A DNA stretch of 5,377 nucleotides from Sulfuricurvum sp. (GTDB lineage: Bacteria; Campylobacterota; Campylobacteria; Campylobacterales; Sulfurimonadaceae). The stretch spans positions 1-5,377 of the forward strand of contig DZBC01000150.1 in NCBI GenBank assembly GCA_022729835.1, read 5' to 3'. Below the pieces are notes generated by a model. The model was not told where the DNA came from. It searched no databases and was given only the letters and a program-made list of their open reading frames with translations. A program made the position numbers and the translations under genes. Below, in pieces: positions 1-5,377 of the stretch (its first letter is position 1; each line of letters begins with the position of its first letter).

Positions 1-1338
1 CCGGCGGGTTCTCCGATTCGCGGTTTTGGCGGCACGGCATCAGGCCCTGCGCCTCTGATTGAGCTGCATGAGCGTATCGAAACAGCGCTTGATCGCTTCG
101 TGCACGGCGAGATAGACGCTACGCGTACCACGGCTGATATTATGAACGCGATTGGGGCTTGTGTGGTAGCAGGCAACGTGCGGCGCAGTGCCGAGATCGC
201 TCTGGGCAGTGCCATGGATGAGACCTTTTTGGATCTCAAAGACTACGCCCGCTTTCCAGAGCGTGCCCAAATCGGCTGGATGTCCAACAATACGGTGGTG
301 CTTACATGTAACGAAGAGTTTGCCAAGCTTCCTCAGATTGCCCAACGTATCCGACACAACGGCGAACCGGGTATTATGAATCTTATCAATATTCAGAAAT
401 TTGGTCGCTACGGCAAAGAGTCACCCGATGGAGCATGGCTGGCCAACCCCTGCGCGGAGATTCCGCTTGAGAGTTTCGAGCTGTGCAACCTAGCGGAGGT
501 TTTTCCGTCGCGCTGCGGAAGTGAAGAGGAGTTCTATGAAGTGCTACGCTACGCTACTTTTTATGCTTCGACGGTTTCATTGCTACCTACGCACCGAACC
601 GAGACGAATGCCGTCGTTGTGCGTAACCGCCGCATTGGGGTGAGTCTTTCGGGGGTGGCCGATATGCTTGATGAGCTGGGTGCTACAGAGCTCACCAGAC
701 GGCTGCGTCAGGGGTATAAAATCGTCAAGAGTGAAAATGAACTGCTCGCCGCTCAAGCCGGTATTCCCCCATCCATCCGGGTGACCACCATCAAGCCATC
801 GGGCACCATCAGCCAATTGGCCGGGGTGAGCTCGGGGATGCACTTCCCCACTTTTCAATACGCCATTCGCCGCATGCGTGTGGGTAACGACGCCCCCATC
901 TGCGCAGTGCTCAAACGTGCGGGTGTGCCGCATGAGCCAGATAGTTACAGCCACAATACGACCGTTTTCGAGTTTCCCATCGATCAAGGCAAGACCCGTA
1001 AGGCTACGGCGGTCTCCGCGTGGGAGCAGTTCGCTTTTTTGGCGATGCTGCAGCGTGAATGGAGCGACAATATGGTGAGCTGCACAGTCTATTTCGATCC
1101 CGAAACCGAAGCCCATCAGATCGAGCAGATGCTCGCGCAGTTTGCCCCCGTCATCAAATCGGTATCGATGCTACCGCACACACAAGAGGGTGCCTATGCG
1201 CAGATGCCCTACGAAGGGATTAGCAAAGAGGAGTATGATCGCCGCGTCGCAGCAATGCCCATGATCGACTGGAGCCGTTTTGGGGGGAGTGATGGCATGG
1301 AGAGCCGATTTTGTTCTAACGATACTTGTGAGCTGTGA
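1..1338 (+). CDS. nrdJ: Adenosylcobalamin-dependent (class II) ribonucleoside-triphosphate reductase, C-terminal part; 5' end outside window
   Basis: This cytoplasmic enzyme reduces ribonucleoside triphosphates to deoxynucleotides, using a thiyl radical generated from coenzyme B12. The frame is open from base 1, so the GTG at 100 is an internal valine and not the start; 445 residues are visible against about 740 in the Lactobacillus leichmannii enzyme. The motif NPCAEI carries the presumed radical cysteine (codon 451-453; Cys408 in L. leichmannii). Eleven residues on, in ELCNL, is the second active-site cysteine (codon 484-486; Cys419), exactly the known spacing. Other family blocks are SPIRGFGGT near the start, VVAGNVRRSAE, NRRIGVSLSGVAD and TIKPSGTISQLAG. 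The protein ends in CSNDTCEL; the CX4C pair (codons 1312-1314 and 1327-1329) matches the C-terminal swivel cysteines re-reduced by thioredoxin. The first active-site cysteine lies upstream, outside the window. The lengthless, single-chain layout with a CX4C tail points to the monomeric RTPR type. The class II assignment is firm; the exact subtype is inferred from recalled family sequences. Confidence 0.93.
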   Translation, partial: PAGSPIRGFGGTASGPAPLIELHERIETALDRFVHGEIDATRTTADIMNAIGACVVAGNVRRSAEIALGSAMDETFLDLKDYARFPERAQIGWMSNNTVVLTCNEEFAKLPQIAQRIRHNGEPGIMNLINIQKFGRYGKESPDGAWLANPCAEIPLESFELCNLAEVFPSRCGSEEEFYEVLRYATFYASTVSLLPTHRTETNAVVVRNRRIGVSLSGVADMLDELGATELTRRLRQGYKIVKSENELLAAQAGIPPSIRVTTIKPSGTISQLAGVSSGMHFPTFQYAIRRMRVGNDAPICAVLKRAGVPHEPDSYSHNTTVFEFPIDQGKTRKATAVSAWEQFAFLAMLQREWSDNMVSCTVYFDPETEAHQIEQMLAQFAPVIKSVSMLPHTQEGAYAQMPYEGISKEEYDRRVAAMPMIDWSRFGGSDGMESRFCSNDTCEL

Positions 1339-1341
1339 TAT

Positions 1342-1356
1342 CACATGACTCATGTG
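1342..1356. promoter_or_regulatory. 15-bp palindrome, possible operator at the chemoreceptor promoter
   Basis: CACATGA-C-TCATGTG is a perfect inverted repeat with 7-bp arms around one central base. It starts 4 bp after the reductase stop codon and lies directly upstream of the proposed -10 element, so it would cover the -35/spacer region of the receptor promoter. That position suits a dimeric transcription factor site. It could also form a short hairpin in the reductase transcript, but no T-run follows, so it is not a standard terminator. The symmetry is seen directly; the role is inferred and no regulator is recognised. Confidence 0.4.
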
Positions 1357-1365
1357 TGCTACAAT
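1357..1365 (+). promoter_or_regulatory. Candidate extended -10 promoter for the chemoreceptor
   Basis: TGCTACAAT fits the sigma70-type extended -10 pattern (TGnTAnAAT; the hexamer is TACAAT at 1360-1365). No good -35 hexamer lies 16-18 bp upstream, which is tolerable for an extended -10. Transcription would begin near 1372, giving a leader of about 45 nt. I saw no clear FliA (sigma28) or sigma54 site in this gap, so the gene is not obviously in the late flagellar regulon. Prediction by eye only. Confidence 0.5.
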
Positions 1366-1403
1366 AAGCGATCAAAAGTTGTTGTAGTCTGAAGCAGAAA
1401 TAC

Positions 1404-1409
1404 AAGGAG
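1404..1409 (+). promoter_or_regulatory. Shine-Dalgarno site for the chemoreceptor
   Basis: AAGGAG lies 7 nt before the ATG at 1417. This strong, well-spaced site fixes the receptor start. Confidence 0.85.
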
Positions 1410-1416
1410 TGGGATC

Positions 1417-3369
1417 ATGAATGCTCAGAGTTTATCGAGCCGTATTGTGTTGTTGATGGGGGTTGTTTCGGTTTTGGGAATGCTGGCGATTGCTGCCATG
1501 GGGTATTACGCTTATGGCGTGGTGAAACACAAGGAGATCGCACAGCGTGTCGATCTGCTCAAGACCAAGCTTGAAGCGGATATGAATCAAAAAGCCAATA
1601 TCAGTGTTGTGGCCGCAACGACGCTGGCCAACGACGCGGAGCTTGCCGGAGCGATTGCCGCTAACGACCGCTCAAAGGTGATCGAGGTGATAAAACGCAT
1701 CATTGACGACTACACCAAAAAAACCAATTTTAAAGGGGTGCGCGTCACCATTGCCGACGGTGCGCTCAATGTGGTGCTGCGCAGTTGGGATGAGGGCTTT
1801 TTTGGGGATAACGTAGCCCATCTGAGCAACTACCGCAGGGCGCATGATGAACGCAAGGCCATCGCGGAGTGGACGATGCAAAAAAGCGGTTTTGCACTGG
1901 CATGCGCGGTGCCTGTAAACGGCCCAGACGGGTCGATCATCGGGATGATCAACGTTTTGCAGGGGGTGGGTAGCATCTCGCGAAGCTTTGAGCAAGAGGA
2001 GATCTACTATGCGCTACTACTGGACAAAAAGCGCCTCTCCTCCGATTCGGCAGTCTACGGCAACAAGAGCTTCGGGAACATGGTGGTAGCCAACGACAAG
2101 TGGTTTTCCGAGCGCGTTTTCGCCTTTCTCAAAGCGATTGACGTGGAAGCGGCGATCGCTCAGGAGGTGACGCTGGGGTCTCAATATTTTGTTCTGGCAT
2201 ACCCGGTCAAAGATTCGCAGGGGCGTGAGTACGGCCAACATATCATCGGCGTTGACGCGGCGAAGGTGCGTGCGGGTATTGCGGAGGCGAGTGATTTCAT
2301 CTACCGCTTCACCTTGACTTTTGCCGGCATCTTTGTGCTGATGATTGCTGTGGTCTATATGGGGATCAAGCGGATGGCCGTTGCGCCACTGTCACGATTG
2401 GGCGAGGCCATTGCGACCATGGCCCAAAACAGAGCCCTTGGTGATGCCCTGCCGGTAGAGGGTGCGGCGCGTGAAGTGCAGCAGATCGCCCACTCTGTAT
2501 CGACGATGTTCGGTGCGCTCAAAGAGACGCTGGGCAAAGCCAGATCGGCCAGTGTGGAGAATGCGACGATGGCTGAAGAGCTTGCAAAAACAACCCGTTT
2601 GATTGAGGAGATGATGACGCGCGAGGGTGAGATCGTGCAGCATGTTGTCCACGTCAGCAAAGAGGTTGAGGTGGCGCTTGGTACGTCACAGCAGGCTGTC
2701 GGGAAGATGAGCAATGAGATCAGCGCTTCGGCCCAGGCCGCTGAGCGCTCCAAGCACGATCTGCAGACATTGACGGCGCAGATTCACGACGGAGCAAGCA
2801 AAGAGGCAGAACTCAGCAGCAGTCTGCAGCAGCTCACTGCGCAGACACAAGAGATTGCCGGCATCCTCGGGGTTATATCCGATATTGCCGATCAGACCAA
2901 CTTGTTGGCGCTTAATGCCGCGATCGAAGCCGCGCGCGCCGGAGAGCACGGCAGAGGCTTTGCGGTGGTTGCCGATGAGGTGCGCAAGCTGGCTGAGCGG
3001 ACGCAAAGCAGTCTGACCCAGATCAACACTACCGTGCAGGTGATTATCGATGCGATTGTAAAGGCCTCCGCCGAGACGAGCAAAAATGCCCTACAAATGG
3101 AAGATATTTCGAAGAAAAGCATCACCGCAGAAGAGCGCATAGACGCGCTTGCGGGTTCGATGGAACTCTCCGGTGCAATGGTTGTTGAAACAGTCAAGGT
3201 CTCAAAAGAGAGCAGCGAATCGACCAAGAAGATCATCGACCGTGTGCAGGAGGTCTATACGATGTCGCAGAAAAACATCGACGGTGTACGCCGTATTGCC
3301 GAAGCGGTCAATGAACTGCAACGTAAAAGTGCAATGCTCAGGCAGGAGATCGGTCGCTTTTCGTTTTAG
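1417..3369 (+). CDS. Methyl-accepting chemotaxis protein with periplasmic Cache-type sensor domain
   Basis: A complete 650-residue transmembrane chemoreceptor that should pass ligand signals to the CheA/CheW array controlling flagellar motors. The N-terminus has a membrane helix at about 9-34. Residues 35-295 form a large periplasmic region; its size and the segments around LRSWDEGFF (121-129) and LQGVGSISRSFEQ (181-193) suggest a double-Cache sensor, possibly dCache_3-like. A second membrane helix (about 296-317) is followed by a HAMP-like linker from about 318 to 370, with the conserved proline in APLSRLG (323-329). The rest is a long coiled-coil signalling domain. Its hairpin tip at about 489-529 holds the near-invariant block from DIADQTNLLALNAAIEAARA to VADEVRKLAERTQ, which contacts CheA and CheW. 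Gln/Glu-rich flanks (for example 470-478) could be methylation sites. There is no C-terminal CheR/CheB-tethering pentapeptide; the protein ends in GRFSF. The ligand cannot be told from sequence. The tail region after KLAERTQ resembles Campylobacterota receptors. Confidence 0.95.
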   Translation: MNAQSLSSRIVLLMGVVSVLGMLAIAAMGYYAYGVVKHKEIAQRVDLLKTKLEADMNQKANISVVAATTLANDAELAGAIAANDRSKVIEVIKRIIDDYTKKTNFKGVRVTIADGALNVVLRSWDEGFFGDNVAHLSNYRRAHDERKAIAEWTMQKSGFALACAVPVNGPDGSIIGMINVLQGVGSISRSFEQEEIYYALLLDKKRLSSDSAVYGNKSFGNMVVANDKWFSERVFAFLKAIDVEAAIAQEVTLGSQYFVLAYPVKDSQGREYGQHIIGVDAAKVRAGIAEASDFIYRFTLTFAGIFVLMIAVVYMGIKRMAVAPLSRLGEAIATMAQNRALGDALPVEGAAREVQQIAHSVSTMFGALKETLGKARSASVENATMAEELAKTTRLIEEMMTREGEIVQHVVHVSKEVEVALGTSQQAVGKMSNEISASAQAAERSKHDLQTLTAQIHDGASKEAELSSSLQQLTAQTQEIAGILGVISDIADQTNLLALNAAIEAARAGEHGRGFAVVADEVRKLAERTQSSLTQINTTVQVIIDAIVKASAETSKNALQMEDISKKSITAEERIDALAGSMELSGAMVVETVKVSKESSESTKKIIDRVQEVYTMSQKNIDGVRRIAEAVNELQRKSAMLRQEIGRFSF

Positions 3370-3775
3370 ACTCCAGCACGGCGTGGCCGTGCTCCAACCG
3401 CTCTACAAACACCTTTTCTCCATCTTCTAAACCCTCTACGTCGGCGTCCCAGTAGGTGCCGCGAAAAAAGACGCGTCCCTCTTTGACCACCCCTTCGCCG
3501 CCCCCTTCAAAGCTGTCGGTGTGGTGCTCTTTGGAGTTCATGAAGCGTGCCACAAAGCGGCTGCGCAGTAAGAACATCAGCACCGCGCCGATCCCAAAAG
3601 CCCACGCGAGCTGCACGCTGCCGTCTGCAAAGCTATAGAGCGCGGAGAAGAGCGAGACCAGCACAAAACCGATCCCGAACCAAAAGAGCACAAACGAGGT
3701 GGTCACGATCTCGGCGGCAATGAGGGCGATACCAAGCGCGAGCAGATACTGCGGCTCGATGGGCGCGATGATCAT
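3338..3775 (-). CDS. NfeD-family membrane protein (short form, partner of SPFH protein)
   Basis: A complete 145-residue protein of the short NfeD type, which lacks the N-terminal ClpP-like protease domain of long NfeD proteins. Hydrophobic helices lie at about 9-27, 28-47 and 55-72. A soluble C-terminal domain at about 85-137 has the glycine and aromatic pattern of the NfeD OB-fold (EGRVFFRGTYWDADVEGL, then DGEKVFVERLEHGHAVLES). Short NfeD proteins are nearly always encoded beside a stomatin/QmcA-type SPFH protein and are thought to work with it in membrane organisation; the precise biochemical role is unsettled. The ATG lies 2 nt after the SPFH stop with only a weak AAGAG-like site, which suggests translational coupling. 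The last ten codons, including a charged KTKSDRSPA tail, lie antisense to the end of the chemoreceptor gene. The family call is strong; no enzymatic activity is expected. Confidence 0.88.
   Translation of the reverse strand: MIIAPIEPQYLLALGIALIAAEIVTTSFVLFWFGIGFVLVSLFSALYSFADGSVQLAWAFGIGAVLMFLLRSRFVARFMNSKEHHTDSFEGGGEGVVKEGRVFFRGTYWDADVEGLEDGEKVFVERLEHGHAVLESKTKSDRSPA
3375..3393. other. GC-rich hairpin just after the chemoreceptor stop, inside nfeD
   Basis: AGCACGGC-GTG-GCCGTGCT is a perfect 8-bp stem with a 3-nt loop, beginning 5 bp after the receptor stop codon. On the minus strand it encodes part of the EHGHAVLE stretch of the NfeD OB-fold. No T-run follows closely on either strand, so it is not a canonical intrinsic terminator. 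It could still define or protect the 3' end of the receptor mRNA, or be a by-product of coding for an alternating peptide. The structure is seen directly; function is inference. Confidence 0.4.
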
Positions 3776-3777
3776 GG

Positions 3778-4680
3778 CTAGCTCTTTTTGGCCAGAAGCT
3801 CTTGGAGCATTGCCAAAGATCCCGCTAGCTCCATCGCCTCATAAGGGACGACGACCTTGTTTTGGCTGTCGGATTTGGCGATACCTGCAAAGGCGGCGAT
3901 GCGGTCTTTGGCGAGCATGAATTCGGCGGCTTTGTGGTTGCTCTGCATCGCTTCGTTGAGCATTTCGATCGCTTTGCGCTGGCCATCGGCCACCACCATC
4001 TGCTCGTAGCGTTTGGCATCGGCCATACGCTCGATCGCTTCGGCTTCGAGCACCACCTTTTGTTTTTGCGCTTCGGCGTCGCGGATGACCGCCTCTTTGT
4101 TGGCTTGAGCGGTTAGCTCGATGGCCCGTTTTTCGCGCTCGGCTTTGAGCTGGGCTTGCATGGCTTGTTCGATCTCTTTGGGCACGGAGATGTCGGCGAT
4201 CTCGACGCGCATCACCTTTACGCCCCAGTTGACGACGGCGTGGTCGAGTTCGGTGAGCAGTTTGGCGTTGAGCTTTTCACGCGAACTGAGCGACTCATCG
4301 AGCGAGAGCTGGCCGATTTCGCTGCGCAGCGTGGTCATGGCGAGGTTGGAGATGGCGACCTTGACGTCAACGACGTTATAGGTGGCCTCTTTGCCGTCGG
4401 CAATCTTGATAAAGACGATGCCGTCGATGGCGATCACCACGTTGTCGCGGGTGATGACGTGCTGTTTGTCGATGTCGATGATCTGCTCTTGGATGGTGAG
4501 GCGGTTGCGCACGGTGTCGATGATGGGGATGATGATGTGAAACCCGCCGGTGAGTTCACGATGGAACTTCCCCAGCCGCTCGACGACGTAGATGCTCGAT
4601 TGCGGGACGATGGTGATCCCTTTGACGGCCAAAACGATGGCAAAGATGATAATCGCAAACGGGATGGAAAGCAGTTCCAT
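3778..4680 (-). CDS. SPFH/Band 7 (stomatin/QmcA-like) membrane protein
   Basis: A complete 300-residue membrane-anchored scaffold protein. Proteins of this family oligomerise into rings or patches at the inner membrane and are linked to membrane microdomains and quality control of membrane proteins; E. coli QmcA is the best known bacterial relative. One N-terminal hydrophobic helix (about 4-24) is followed by the SPFH domain at about 22-190, with family features ITIVPQSSIYVVERLGKF, GGFHIIIPIID, TRDNVVIAIDGIVFIKI and VMRVEIADISVP. Next comes the typical AMQAQLKAEREKRA segment at 173-186, leading into an Ala/Glu/Gln/Lys-rich coiled coil to about 245 and a hydrophobic C-terminal end (about 256-296). 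Length is normal for the family. The ATG is supported by AGGAG 5 nt upstream. The NfeD gene follows after 2 nt, the usual partner arrangement. qmcA or ybbK could be applied by homology, but I leave the symbol empty because orthology is not proven. Confidence 0.94.
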   Translation of the reverse strand: MELLSIPFAIIIFAIVLAVKGITIVPQSSIYVVERLGKFHRELTGGFHIIIPIIDTVRNRLTIQEQIIDIDKQHVITRDNVVIAIDGIVFIKIADGKEATYNVVDVKVAISNLAMTTLRSEIGQLSLDESLSSREKLNAKLLTELDHAVVNWGVKVMRVEIADISVPKEIEQAMQAQLKAEREKRAIELTAQANKEAVIRDAEAQKQKVVLEAEAIERMADAKRYEQMVVADGQRKAIEMLNEAMQSNHKAAEFMLAKDRIAAFAGIAKSDSQNKVVVPYEAMELAGSLAMLQELLAKKS

Positions 4681-4685
4681 AAGTA

Positions 4686-4690
4686 CTCCT
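4686..4690 (-). promoter_or_regulatory. Shine-Dalgarno site for the SPFH gene
   Basis: Read on the minus strand, AGGAG is followed by TACTT and then the ATG at 4680, a 5-nt spacing. It supports the chosen start and places it just before the membrane helix. Confidence 0.8.
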
Positions 4691-4707
4691 GATGAAAGAT
4701 GGACTCT

Positions 4708-4735
4708 ATTCTAACATACTCCCCTTACATGTAAC
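4708..4735 (-). promoter_or_regulatory. Weak candidate promoter for the SPFH-NfeD pair
   Basis: On the minus strand GTTACA (4730-4735, 4 of 6 matches to the -35 consensus) is followed after 16 bp by TAGAAT (4708-4713, 5 of 6 to the -10 consensus). The -35 part lies at the very end of the symporter gene. If used, the leader would be about 20 nt. The palindrome TTACATGTAA (4725-4734) overlaps the -35 and the symporter stop codon. With only 44 bp between the genes and no terminator, read-through from the symporter is equally possible. Confidence 0.3.
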
Positions 4736-5377
4736 GCTTTTGAAAATAGCGCTGCGACTCCTCATGGATCACTTTGTGCAGCAGCAAAAGCGCGACGAGG
4801 TTGGGCAGGATCATCAGGCCGTTGAAGAGATCAGAGAGGTTCCACACCAGCTCCAGTTTGAGCTGCGCCCCCACAAAAACTGCGAGTACAAAGATAAGCC
4901 GATACCAAAAGATAGAGCGTTGACCCAACAAAAATTCGATCGCTTTTTCGCCGAAGTAGCTCCAGCCGATGAGGGTTGAGTAGGCAAAAAGCAGGGTTGC
5001 ACCTGTGACGATCAGCGCCCCGAAGCCGCCAAGAAAGTGCGAAAAGCTTTGATAGGTCAGCTCCGCCGCGCTCACCCCCTCACCCCACTGCGGCGCCATC
5101 AAAATCACCAGCGCCGTGGCCGTACAGACGATGAGGGTATCGATAAAGGTCTGCGTCATGCTCACCAGCGCCTGCTCGACCGGCTCGTCGGTTTTGGCGG
5201 CGGCTGCGGCGATGGCGGCGGAGCCCATGCCCGCTTCATTAGAGAAGATCCCCCGCGCCACGCCGTAGCGGATCGCCGCCGCCACGCTCGCGCCCACAAA
5301 ACCTCCGCCCGCAGCGATAGGTTCAAAGGCGTAACGCACAATCAGCCCCAACGCATCAAGCGCCTGCAACGGATGGC
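4725..5377 (-). CDS. AGCS-family alanine/glycine:cation symporter, C-terminal half; 5' end outside window
   Basis: An inner-membrane transporter that couples uptake of small neutral amino acids, usually alanine or glycine, to sodium or proton entry; it has the LeuT fold. The frame runs open to the right edge, so the TTG at 5369 is internal; 216 residues of an expected 440-500 are seen. The most telling block is GIFSNEAGMGSA (5217-5252), preceded by AAAIRYGVARG and followed by AAAKTDEPVEQALV, all highly conserved in AGCS proteins. Further matches are TFIDTLIVCTATALVIL, FAYSTLIGWSYFGEKAIEFLLG, and LVWNLSDLFNGLMILPNL near the end. Four or five membrane helices can be seen (about 66-91, 108-131, 141-160 and 165-190, counted from the TTG). 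A short basic, aromatic tail (QRYFQKRYM) ends the protein. It is 44 bp upstream of the SPFH gene on the same strand, so co-transcription is plausible. Substrate and coupling ion cannot be fixed from this part. Confidence 0.93.
   Translation of the reverse strand, partial: HPLQALDALGLIVRYAFEPIAAGGGFVGASVAAAIRYGVARGIFSNEAGMGSAAIAAAAAKTDEPVEQALVSMTQTFIDTLIVCTATALVILMAPQWGEGVSAAELTYQSFSHFLGGFGALIVTGATLLFAYSTLIGWSYFGEKAIEFLLGQRSIFWYRLIFVLAVFVGAQLKLELVWNLSDLFNGLMILPNLVALLLLHKVIHEESQRYFQKRYM

Noticed and set aside
301..313. 13-bp sequence CTTACATGTAACG occurring here and again at 4724-4736, with a TTACATGTAA palindrome in each
   Set aside because: The first copy is within conserved reductase coding sequence. 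One exact 13-mer pair in 5.4 kb is not far from chance (about 0.2 expected under equal base use), so a shared regulatory site is not supported.
583..1116. 177-codon minus-strand open frame within the reductase gene
   Set aside because: It is antisense to conserved reductase motifs (NRRIGVSLSG, TIKPSGT) and has no family resemblance, so it is a shadow frame.
1369..1374. CGATCA as a possible FliA (sigma28) -10 element for the chemoreceptor
   Set aside because: It matches the CGATWT/CGATAA pattern only partly, and no TAAA-type -35 lies at the right distance upstream.
2355..3236. Several minus-strand open frames of 86-132 codons within the chemoreceptor gene
   Set aside because: They are antisense to HAMP and signalling-domain coding sequence, including the invariant tip, and are Ser/Ala-rich shadows of its Ala/Ser/Glu-rich coiled coil.
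4156..4692. 178-codon plus-strand open frame rich in Asp, Gly and Val
   Set aside because: It lies antisense to the well-supported SPFH gene. Its Asp/Val richness is what complementary reading of Ile/Val/Asp codons (ATC, GTC, GAC) gives, and it has no recognisable domain.
4725..4734. TTACATGTAA palindrome as an operator for the SPFH gene
   Set aside because: It covers the symporter stop codon and final Met codon, is only 10 bp, and has no second site nearby. I note it within the weak promoter entry but do not call it an operator.
4692..4979. 95-codon plus-strand frame starting in the gap upstream of the SPFH gene, divergent from it
   Set aside because: Almost all of it is antisense to the conserved C-terminal half of the symporter, and the translation shows no domain.

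Overview
This 5.4 kb window is a gene-dense stretch of an ordinary bacterial chromosome with moderate-to-high G+C, roughly mid-50s % judged by eye. The chemoreceptor's signalling-tip region, in particular the stretch after the KLAERTQ motif, resembles receptors of Campylobacterota (Epsilonproteobacteria). A higher-GC member of that phylum is my best guess for the host, but another Gram-negative proteobacterium cannot be excluded from this window.

Layout, plus strand: (1) 1-1338, the C-terminal ~60% of an adenosylcobalamin-dependent (class II, monomeric) ribonucleoside-triphosphate reductase, cut by the left edge; (2) a 78-bp intergenic gap with a likely extended -10 promoter, an odd-centred palindrome and a good Shine-Dalgarno site; (3) 1417-3369, a complete methyl-accepting chemotaxis protein with a large periplasmic Cache-type sensor.

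Layout, minus strand, converging on the receptor: (4) 4725-5377, the C-terminal half of an AGCS-family sodium/proton:amino-acid (alanine/glycine) symporter, cut by the right edge; (5) 3778-4680, a complete stomatin/QmcA-type SPFH membrane protein; (6) 3338-3775, a short NfeD-family protein that starts 2 nt after the SPFH stop. The last two form the classic SPFH-NfeD membrane-microdomain pair. They may be read through from the symporter or from a weak promoter in the 44-bp gap. The nfeD and receptor genes overlap tail to tail by 32 bp, and an 8-bp-stem hairpin lies just beyond the receptor stop codon, inside nfeD.

The genes cover separate jobs: deoxynucleotide synthesis, chemotaxis, amino-acid uptake and membrane organisation. 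No gene-free stretch exceeds 80 bp. I found no tRNA, rRNA, CRISPR array, insertion sequence or other mobile-element hallmark, and no convincing undescribed system. The points most worth a second look are the convergent overlap with its hairpin, the palindrome at the receptor promoter, and the symporter-SPFH-NfeD arrangement.
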